Assembly (NCBI RefSeq): GCF_000428785.1
Contig: NZ_AUAP01000002.1
Coordinates: 186,001 to 250,000, forward strand
DNA: 64,000 bases
Direction: 5' to 3'
Source of the DNA: Conchiformibius kuhniae DSM 17694
Lineage (GTDB): Bacteria; Pseudomonadota; Gammaproteobacteria; Burkholderiales; Neisseriaceae
The notes beneath the pieces are model-generated. The model was not told the origin of the DNA, did not search any database, and saw only the letters and a program-made list of their open reading frames with translations. Every line of letters begins with the position of its first letter. Position 1 is the stretch's first letter. Position numbers and translations under genes: made by a program. Of this stretch, positions 58,350-64,000 are shown piece by piece.

Positions 58350-59666
58350 ATGTCAATTAAATTCAGCGAACTCCATCTCGACCCTGCCATTCTCGGCGCA
58401 CTGGTCGCCGCCGGTTACGACACCCCCACCCCCGTGCAGGCGCAAGCCGTTCCCGCCGCCCTGCGCGGTGCCGACATCATGGCTTCCGCACAAACCGGCT
58501 CCGGCAAAACCGCCGCCTTCCTGCTGCCCGCCCTGCAAAAACTGATGCGCCGCAGCGACAAACCGGGCAAAGGCCCGCGCGTTTTGGTGCTGACCCCCAC
58601 CCGCGAACTGGCGGCGCAAGTGGAAAAAAACGCACAGATTTACGCCAAAAACCTGCGCTGGCTGCGCAGCGTTACACTGGTGGGCGGCGCGTCTTTCGGA
58701 CACCAAATCAAATCCTTAAACCGTCCGATTGACATTATTGTCGCCACGCCCGGCCGCCTGATGGACCACATGCGTTCCGGCCGCATGGATTTTGACCGTT
58801 TGGAAATGCTGGTGCTGGACGAAGCCGACCGCATGTTGGACATGGGCTTTATCGATGATATTGAAACCATTGTCGCCGCCACCCCCGCCAGCCGTCAAAC
58901 CTTATTGTTTTCCGCCACTTGGGACGGCGCAGTCGGCAAACTCGCCCGCAAACTCACCAAAAATCCCGAAGTGATTGACATCGAGCGCGTGGACGAACAG
59001 GGCAAAATTGAAGAGCAACTGCTTTATTGCGATGACAAAAACCACAAAAACCGCCTGCTTGACCACATTTTGCGCGATGCCAACATCAACCAATGCGTGA
59101 TTTTCACCGCCACCAAAGCCATGACCGAAATCATTGCCGATGAGTTGTACGAAAAAGGCTTTGCCGCCAACTGTTTGCACGGCGACATGCCGCAAGGTTG
59201 GCGCAACCGCACGCTCACCGACCTGCGGCGCGGGCGTTGCAAAATTCTGGTGGCGACCGATGTGGCGGCGCGCGGCATTGACGTGCCGACCATCACCCAC
59301 GTCATCAATTACGACCTGCCCAAACAGGCGGAAGATTACGTCCACCGTATCGGCCGCACGGGACGGGCGGGGCGCACCGGTTTGGCGATTTCCTTTGCCG
59401 AAGTGAACGAATACATGGCGGTGCATAAAATCGAGCGTTACATCGAGCGCAAGCTGCCTGAAATGACCATCGAGGGCATGGAACCCACCCGCAAACGCAG
59501 CAAAACCACACGCAGTGGCAAAGGGCGGGGCAAAGGCAGTTGGGGCGCGAAAAGCGGCGAACGCTGGAGCGCGAAAAAACCGGCACGGCGCGAAGGCGGC
59601 GGCTGGCGCAAAGAAAGCGGCGCGAAAAAAGACGGTTTCCGCAGCGAGCGGCGCGGCGGACGTTAA
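58350..59666 (+). CDS. rhlE: DEAD-box RNA helicase, RhlE type
   Basis: ATP-dependent RNA helicase, probably in ribosome assembly or RNA turnover. 438 aa. Motif I AQTGSGKT near residue 48, DEAD in LDEADRML, SAT in FSATW and motif VI HRIGRTGRAGR are intact. The C-terminal 70 residues are basic and rich in Lys, Arg and Gly, typical of RhlE. The long upstream leader may control it. Confidence 0.92.
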   Translation: MSIKFSELHLDPAILGALVAAGYDTPTPVQAQAVPAALRGADIMASAQTGSGKTAAFLLPALQKLMRRSDKPGKGPRVLVLTPTRELAAQVEKNAQIYAKNLRWLRSVTLVGGASFGHQIKSLNRPIDIIVATPGRLMDHMRSGRMDFDRLEMLVLDEADRMLDMGFIDDIETIVAATPASRQTLLFSATWDGAVGKLARKLTKNPEVIDIERVDEQGKIEEQLLYCDDKNHKNRLLDHILRDANINQCVIFTATKAMTEIIADELYEKGFAANCLHGDMPQGWRNRTLTDLRRGRCKILVATDVAARGIDVPTITHVINYDLPKQAEDYVHRIGRTGRAGRTGLAISFAEVNEYMAVHKIERYIERKLPEMTIEGMEPTRKRSKTTRSGKGRGKGSWGAKSGERWSAKKPARREGGGWRKESGAKKDGFRSERRGGR

Positions 59667-59680
59667 GCATTCCCCCACCC

Positions 59681-59847
59681 TAGGGCGTGTCATCAATTAA
59701 ATTTTCACTGAAAATCAGTGAAATATAAAAATACGCCGTCATTCCCGCGCAGGTGGGAATCCACTGCCTGATGCTTGTTGTTTTGGATTTCCGTCTGCGC
59801 GGGAATGACGGTACAGTATTTTGTCGGTCAATCGATGGTGCGCCCTA
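59681..59847. repeat. TA-flanked dRS3 element, full copy with TA on both sides
   Basis: TA (59681-59682) then GGGCGTGTCATCA; right end CGATGGTGCGCCC then TA (59846-59847). The sequence CCCACCC before the first TA looks like the end of another, lost element. It lies 15 bp after the rhlE stop. 'b' flank left, 'a' flank right. Confidence 0.82.
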
Positions 59848-59910
59848 ATTCCCCGCTTGCGGGGGAAGAAATGATATGTATTTCAAAAATCTCAAGAAAG
59901 GAAAAACAAA

Positions 59911-60033
59911 ATGTTCAAAAACACTTTCCTGATTGCCCTTGCCGCGCTCGCACTGGCGGGCTGCGATGCCAAAGATGCCTGTTTGGACGCGGGCGGCAGC
60001 TACAACGAAGCCTCCAAAGTCTGCGAAAAATAA
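59911..60033 (+). CDS. Small lipoprotein, 40 aa
   Basis: ATG 59911 with AAAGGA upstream encodes MFKNTFLIALAALALAGCDA and then 20 further residues ending in a lysine; the mature part has three Cys including the lipidated one. Lipobox LAGC (Cys18). Mature length is only 23 residues. Function unknown; a small outer-membrane lipoprotein of this kind is common in Neisseriaceae. Confidence 0.72.
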   Translation: MFKNTFLIALAALALAGCDAKDACLDAGGSYNEASKVCEK

Positions 60034-60035
60034 GG

Positions 60036-60072
60036 AAAAAACGCGCCCCGAATCGAAATATTCGGGGCGCGT
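60036..60072 (-). terminator. Terminator between the small lipoprotein and iscX
   Basis: ACGCGCCCCGAA pairs with TTCGGGGCGCGT (12 bp). On the minus strand it is followed by TTTTTTCC, so it ends iscX transcription; the hairpin also follows the plus-strand lipoprotein. Confidence 0.8.
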
Positions 60073-60089
60073 GTTGCTTGGAGCGTGTC

Positions 60090-60290
60090 TTACTCCGCTT
60101 CGTCAATCCAAGCCTGCTGCACCGCTTCCAAGATTTTTTCACCGCAACGGGCGGGGTCATCGTCAAAGTCGGGCAGGGCGAGAATCAAATCGCGCAATTG
60201 GGTAAAGCGCACGGTTTTCGGGTCGATGGCATCGCCGTGCGTGTCGTACAACGCTTCGGCGATTTGGCGCGAATCGGTCCACTTCATCAT
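60090..60290 (-). CDS. iscX: Fe-S cluster assembly protein IscX
   Basis: 66 aa acidic adaptor that binds IscS and iron. MKWTDSRQIAEALYDTH and DFDDDPA match E. coli IscX closely. AAGGA lies upstream of two adjacent ATGs (60290 and 60287). It is not next to hscA or hscB here. SspB lies about 75 bp upstream in the same direction. Confidence 0.88.
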   Translation of the reverse strand: MMKWTDSRQIAEALYDTHGDAIDPKTVRFTQLRDLILALPDFDDDPARCGEKILEAVQQAWIDEAE

Positions 60291-60366
60291 CAAAATCCTT
60301 GTTTGTTGGCGTGAAAAGGGCGATTTTAACAAAATTTGCGCTTGGCAAACAGCCGTAACGGCATCA

Positions 60367-60750
60367 TCATTTCACCAGTCGCAGCACTTTCTTTTTCGGC
60401 GCGGCTTCGGTTTCGGGCGGTTGCCACGCTTCCACCTCAAAACCCATGCCCTCGCCGGTTTCTTTGGCGAAAATCCCCTGCACATGCCCCACCGGCACCC
60501 ACACTTCCTGCGATTCGCCGTGAAAACGCGCATGGAAACTAATCCACTCGTTGTCCATCTGCAAATCTTTGGTGGCCGCCGCGCTGATGCTCAACACAAT
60601 CTGATTATCCTGCACAAACTGCATCGGCACGCGCGTATGCTCGTTCACCCACACCGCGATGTAGGGCGTGTAGCCGTTGTCTTCGCACCACTGCCACAGC
60701 GCACGCAGCAGATAAGGCTTGGTGGACGGCGATTTTTGTTGTTCCGACAT
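60367..60750 (-). CDS. sspB: ClpXP protease specificity-enhancing factor SspB
   Basis: Adaptor that delivers ssrA-tagged proteins to ClpXP. 127 aa. The N-terminal KPYLLRALWQWCEDNGYTPY and VDEH-like VNEHTRVP segments, trimmed, are conserved, and the C-terminal tail ends in KKKVLRLVK, the ClpX-binding motif. It starts 9 bp after sspA on the minus strand; the two form an operon. Confidence 0.92.
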   Translation of the reverse strand: MSEQQKSPSTKPYLLRALWQWCEDNGYTPYIAVWVNEHTRVPMQFVQDNQIVLSISAAATKDLQMDNEWISFHARFHGESQEVWVPVGHVQGIFAKETGEGMGFEVEAWQPPETEAAPKKKVLRLVK

Positions 60751-60759
60751 GGTAACTCC

Positions 60760-61365
60760 TTAACGGCGCATGGCTTTTTCGGCGGGCGTGAGCGCATCGA
60801 TAAAGGCTTGGCGTTGGAAAATACGCTCGGCGGATTTCAAAATCGGCGCGGCGTTTTTGCCCAATTTGATGTCGTAGTGGTCCAAACGCCACAGCAGGGG
60901 CGCAAGCGCCACGTCAATCATGGAAAAATCGTCGCCCAACACGTATTTGTTTTTGGCGAAAGCGGGCGCAATCATGGTCAGACCGTTGGCAACGGCTTCG
61001 CGGGCTTTGCTTTGCTCTTTGACGGTGGCGGCGGGGTCTTCCAGTGTTTGCACATGCACGAACAATTCTTTTTCCAAACGGTGCAGCACCAAACGCCCGC
61101 GCCCGCGCATCACGGGGTCGCCCGGCATCAGTTGCGGGTGCGGGAAACGCTCGTCAATGTATTCGTTGATGATGTTGGATTCAAACAAAATCAAATCGCG
61201 CTCCACCAGCACCGGCACTTGGTTGTAAGGATTCATGTGAACAAGGTCTTCGGGCTTGTTGAATACGTCCACGTCTTTGATTTCAAAGTCCATGCCTTTT
61301 TCAAACAGGACGAAACGGCAACGGTGGCTGAACGGGCAGGTGATGCCGGAATACAGGGTCATCAT
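60760..61365 (-). CDS. sspA: Stringent starvation protein A
   Basis: RNA-polymerase-associated GST-fold protein. 201 aa. LYSGITCPFSHRCRFVLFEKG marks the N-terminal thioredoxin-like part and the PHP-like segment reads FPHPQL. ATG 61365 has AGGAACC upstream; a second ATG follows directly. Confidence 0.92.
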   Translation of the reverse strand: MMTLYSGITCPFSHRCRFVLFEKGMDFEIKDVDVFNKPEDLVHMNPYNQVPVLVERDLILFESNIINEYIDERFPHPQLMPGDPVMRGRGRLVLHRLEKELFVHVQTLEDPAATVKEQSKAREAVANGLTMIAPAFAKNKYVLGDDFSMIDVALAPLLWRLDHYDIKLGKNAAPILKSAERIFQRQAFIDALTPAEKAMRR

Positions 61366-61523
61366 GGTTGTGGTTCCTACGGGTGAAGTTGTTTGAAAAA
61401 CAAGGGGAAATGATAGCAAAATCGGGGTGTTTTTTCTAGGATTCGGCTGTATGGCGTTGATTTTGATGAAAAGAAAGACGCGCTTGCTGCTTTGCGGCGG
61501 CAAGCGCGGTTGGGGGGGGGCGG

Positions 61524-61626
61524 GGGCGTGTTATCAATTGACTGAAAAACCTTGGCACCGTTATTCCCGTCTGCGCGGGCATGACGGCGTATTTTTATGG
61601 GAAAGTTTAAATGATGGCACGCCCTA
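61524..61626. repeat. Shortened TA-flanked dRS3 element next to lgt
   Basis: GGGCGTGTTATCA and the 'a' flank, one diverged dRS3 (TTATTCCCGTCTGCGCGGGCAT), then the 'b' flank and right end TGATGGCACGCCC followed by TA, which forms the lgt stop TAG (minus strand). It is preceded by G9-C-G5. Confidence 0.78.
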
Positions 61627-62472
61627 ACGGTAATGTTTGCCGCAGATGACGAACAGCAGCACGCCGCCGACAATCATCGGCACGCTCAACCATTGCCCCA
61701 TCGACAAGCCCGCGCCGAGCAAGCCCAAATGCTCGTCAGGCTGCCGCGCAAATTCGGCGATGAAGCGGAACACGCCGTATCCTGCCAAAAACAATGCCGA
61801 AATTTGTCCGGTCGGGCGCGTTTTTTTGGAAAACCACCACAGCAGTGCAAACAGGCACAAGCCTTCCAATGCAAACTGGTAAAGCTGCGAAGGGTGGCGC
61901 GGCAGCATGCCGAATTGCGCGTACCAAGCCGCGTATTGGGCGTTGGCGGCGGCGAGCATTTGGTCGGCGTGCGCCGCCTGCGGAAAACCCGTTGCCCAAA
62001 AACGGGCGGGGTCGGTAACGCGCCCCCACAGTTCGCCGTTGATAAAATTGCCGATGCGCCCTGATGCCAAACCGAGCGGCACAAGCGGCGCGACAAAATC
62101 CAACAGTTTCACAAACGGAATGTGCCGTTTTTTCGCAAACAGCAGCACCGCCAGCAACACGCCCAAAAAGCCGCCGTGAAACGACATGCCGCCTTCCCAA
62201 ATTTTCAGAATGGACACAGGGTCGGCAAGATAGGCATCGCGCTGGTAAAACAGTACATAACCCAAACGCCCGCCCAAAATCACCCCGACCACGCCCCAAG
62301 TGAGCAAATCGTCAAGCTGGGAAACGGTAACGGGGGCAAGGGTTTGGCGGATGCGCCTGCGCCCCAACCAGATAAACAGGGCAAAACCCAAAATATAGCT
62401 TAAGGCATACCAACGGATGGCAAGCGGGCCGAGCGCAACGGCGACAGGGTCAAACTGCGGATGGACAAACAT
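61624..62472 (-). CDS. lgt: Prolipoprotein diacylglyceryl transferase
   Basis: Inner-membrane enzyme that adds diacylglycerol to the lipobox Cys of lipoproteins such as those above (glpQ, nlpD and others). 282 aa, seven transmembrane helices. The signature GRIGNFINGELWGR near residue 140 and the His in GGMSFHGGFLG are intact. The TAG stop is at a repeat border. Confidence 0.95.
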   Translation of the reverse strand: MFVHPQFDPVAVALGPLAIRWYALSYILGFALFIWLGRRRIRQTLAPVTVSQLDDLLTWGVVGVILGGRLGYVLFYQRDAYLADPVSILKIWEGGMSFHGGFLGVLLAVLLFAKKRHIPFVKLLDFVAPLVPLGLASGRIGNFINGELWGRVTDPARFWATGFPQAAHADQMLAAANAQYAAWYAQFGMLPRHPSQLYQFALEGLCLFALLWWFSKKTRPTGQISALFLAGYGVFRFIAEFARQPDEHLGLLGAGLSMGQWLSVPMIVGGVLLFVICGKHYR

Positions 62473-62487
62473 AATGCAAAATCCTGT

Positions 62488-63714
62488 TTAATCGGAAAAA
62501 ATATCTCTAAACCACAACACGATGCCGTCCCACAAACGACCGAAAAAACCCGCTTCGGACACATCGTTTAAGGCAACCACTTTCTTTTCCGCCAGCACTT
62601 TGTCGCCGTCCATGAATTTCAAAATGCCCATTTCGCCGCCCTTGCGAATCGGCGCGAGGACGGGTTGGCGGGTTTCCAACACGGGTTTGATGCGTTCGGC
62701 GTTTTCATGCGGCAGGGTGATGTACACATTGTCCAAAAAACCCACCGGCAATTCTTTGTCCGCGCCTTTGTACACTTTTACCCGCGCCACGCTCTGTCCT
62801 GCCTGATACATTTGCGGGGTGTCGAAGTTTTGCAGGGCGTGGTTGAGCAGTTTGCTGCTTTCGGTGGCGCGGGCTTCCTCGCTCGCCGTTCCCACCACCA
62901 CCGACACCACGCGGCGGCCGTTGCGTTTGCTGGAGGCAATCAGGTTGTAGCCCGCGCTGGCGGTATGACCGGTTTTCAAGCCGTCCACGCTGGGGTCGCG
63001 GTAGAGCAGCAGATTGCGGTTGGGCTGGGTGATGCCGTTGTAGGCAAATGATTTGATGCCGTAAATCGGGTAATACTGCGGATAGTCGCGGATAATCGCC
63101 GATGCCAGCAGCACCAAGTCGTTTACGGTGGTGAGGTGTGCTTTGCCGGGCAGTCCGGTGCTGTTTTCAAAACGGGTTTGCATCATGCCCAAACGTTTGG
63201 CTTCTTCGTTCATTTGTTTGACGAAAGCTTCTTCGCTGCCCCCGAGCGTTTCCGCCAGCGTGATGGCGGCATCGTTGCCCGACTGCACAATCAGCCCTTT
63301 AATCAGGTCGCTGACGCTGACGGGCTTTTTCGGCTCCAAAAACATGCGCGAGCCTTCTGCTTTCCATGCTTTTTCCGATACTTTCAGCATTTGGTCGGGC
63401 TTGAGTTTGCCGTTTTCCAAGGCTTTGAAGGTAAGGTAGGCGGTCATCAGCTTGGTGAGCGAAGCAGGCTCAATGGCTTTATCGGGATTTTTGGCGGCGA
63501 TAATCTGGTTGCTCTGCAAATCTTTGACCACATAAGCGGCGGCGGCGATTTCGGGCAGCGCGGTCAGATTGGTGGTGAGCGGTGCGGCGGTTGGCGCTTC
63601 GGAAGCGGCAGAAGCGGCAGCTTCAACGGGCGCGGAAGCGTTTTTTTGGGCGGCAGACACCGGCACACACGCCAACGCCGCGCCGATGCCCAACAGCAGA
63701 AAAAGGGTTTTCAT
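62488..63714 (-). CDS. dacC: D-alanyl-D-alanine carboxypeptidase (PBP5/6 family)
   Basis: Trims the terminal D-Ala of peptidoglycan stem peptides in the periplasm. 408 aa: signal peptide (cleavage near VSAAQ), an Ala-rich linker (residues 24-50), S85-L-T-K88 (SLTK), SGND near 148 and KTGHT near 250, then the C-terminal domain and an amphipathic anchor (RLWDGIVLWFRDIFSD). The 5' UTR is shared with nlpD. It lies 15 bp before lgt on the minus strand. Confidence 0.93.
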   Translation of the reverse strand: MKTLFLLLGIGAALACVPVSAAQKNASAPVEAAASAASEAPTAAPLTTNLTALPEIAAAAYVVKDLQSNQIIAAKNPDKAIEPASLTKLMTAYLTFKALENGKLKPDQMLKVSEKAWKAEGSRMFLEPKKPVSVSDLIKGLIVQSGNDAAITLAETLGGSEEAFVKQMNEEAKRLGMMQTRFENSTGLPGKAHLTTVNDLVLLASAIIRDYPQYYPIYGIKSFAYNGITQPNRNLLLYRDPSVDGLKTGHTASAGYNLIASSKRNGRRVVSVVVGTASEEARATESSKLLNHALQNFDTPQMYQAGQSVARVKVYKGADKELPVGFLDNVYITLPHENAERIKPVLETRQPVLAPIRKGGEMGILKFMDGDKVLAEKKVVALNDVSEAGFFGRLWDGIVLWFRDIFSD

Positions 63715-63765
63715 CAAAATTCCTTTTCGGTTTGAAAACCCGCCGTTTACGGCGGTAAAATGGCT
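63715..63765 (-). promoter_or_regulatory. Shared hairpin-containing 5' UTR element of dacC
   Basis: On the minus strand: ATTTTACCGCCGTAAACGGC, trimmed to its hairpin CCGCCG-TAAA-CGGCGG, then GGTTTTCAAACCGAAAAGGA and ATTTTG before the ATG. It matches the nlpD leader over about 60 bp. Upstream of it to the end of the window no further gene is seen. Confidence 0.6.
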
Positions 63766-64000
63766 TTTTATTCGGTCGGGGGCGTAAGCCCGTCCGAATC
63801 GGGGTAACGCATGGGGCTGTGCTTTATGTGCAGCTCTGTGAGTTGAAACACAATACGGGTTCGGCACGCGGCACAACCCCATGCCCGCACGCGGCGGGCA
63901 ACAAGCAGCAGATTATAACCCGACACGCCGCCGTTTCCCAATTCCGCGCCGCGCCTTGTTGCGTTCCGCGCCACAAACGCGGCGGCGGACAAGGCTTGCA

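Noticed and set aside
61512..61529. G9-C-G5 upstream of sspA/next to lgt as a phase-variable tract
   Set aside because: It lies in intergenic sequence beside a repeat end, about 150 bp before sspA, not in a coding region or between promoter boxes I can identify.
16898..61626. The regularly recurring ATTCCC-N8-GGGAAT palindromes as a CRISPR array
   Set aside because: The palindromes are scattered over the whole window in inverted pairs inside mobile elements, not in a tandem array with unique spacers, and no cas gene is present.

Overview
The window is a stretch of ordinary chromosome from a GC-rich member of the Neisseriaceae (Betaproteobacteria). Three things point there. (1) Gene content and order: atpHAGDC, an MFS transporter overlapping ssb, gmk-rpoZ-spoT, sspB-sspA, and a PglL-type O-oligosaccharyltransferase. 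(2) DNA uptake sequences: five perfect copies of AGGCTGCCTGAA (either strand), the dialect I recall for Simonsiella rather than the GCCGTCTGAA type of N. meningitidis. (3) Many 20-bp dRS3-like palindromes (ATTCCC-N8-GGGAAT). High GC with a Simonsiella-type uptake sequence suggests Conchiformibius or a relative. This is inference; no rRNA gene is present to settle it.

Layout. 1-4.8 kb: ATP synthase genes atpH (5' end cut off), A, G, D, C. 4.9-7.3 kb: the Fe-S chaperones hscA and hscB, convergent. 7.4-16.2 kb: an unknown small protein, pheA, a CcoI-type copper ATPase, der, brnQ, ackA. 16.3-18.6 kb: a DinJ-YafQ toxin-antitoxin pair and an unusual 466-aa putative regulator with a palindrome at its start. 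19.1-27.3 kb: ilvBH, clsB, DUF2069, PglL-like ligase, tal, a uracil-DNA-glycosylase-like protein. 27.4-32 kb: degV, rlmL (TTG start), pncC, a histone-deacetylase-like hydrolase, fxsA. 32.5-36.2 kb (minus strand): gmk, rpoZ, spoT and a small membrane protein. 36.7-44.1 kb: cysK, panD, trpE, kdsD, glpQ, HigBA, a glpT remnant, gph, recX. 44.6-50.6 kb: trkH, argG, MFS-ssb, an amino-acid-binding lipoprotein. 50.7-53.3 kb: a large RTX-type lipase/toxin gene with a C14 tract just after its start codon, out of frame in this sequence. 53.6-64 kb: DUF2459, bolA, mltG, nlpD, a DAHP-synthase-derived protein lacking active-site motifs, rhlE with a long leader, a 40-aa lipoprotein, iscX, sspBA, lgt, dacC.

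Two things stand out. First, about 21 full or partial copies of a small element lie between genes. Its ends read TA-GGGCGTGTCATCA and its inverse. Most copies carry a pair of inverted dRS3-like palindromes; two carry a different core. At least twelve genes end exactly at an element border. In nine of them the stop codon is TAG, made of the target TA plus the first G of the element; only two other genes in the window use TAG. This looks like a non-autonomous transposable element that inserts into the TA of stop codons, restores a stop, and leaves a large hairpin after the gene. Second, the RTX lipase has a good promoter and ribosome binding site but is switched out of frame by its C14 tract; C12 or C15 would give one 800+ aa protein. 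It is a strong candidate for a phase-variable secreted effector.

Smaller points: nlpD and dacC share a nearly identical hairpin-containing 5' UTR; rhlE has a structured leader of about 210 nt; glpQ lies close to a deleted glpT. Regions of more than 300 bases without a gene (18.5-19.1, 31.98-32.5, 36.2-36.7, 42.6-42.98, 44.15-44.65, 55.6-55.98, 57.9-58.35 kb) are described in the feature list; they mostly hold repeat elements and leaders. From 63.77 kb to the end I see nothing I can support.
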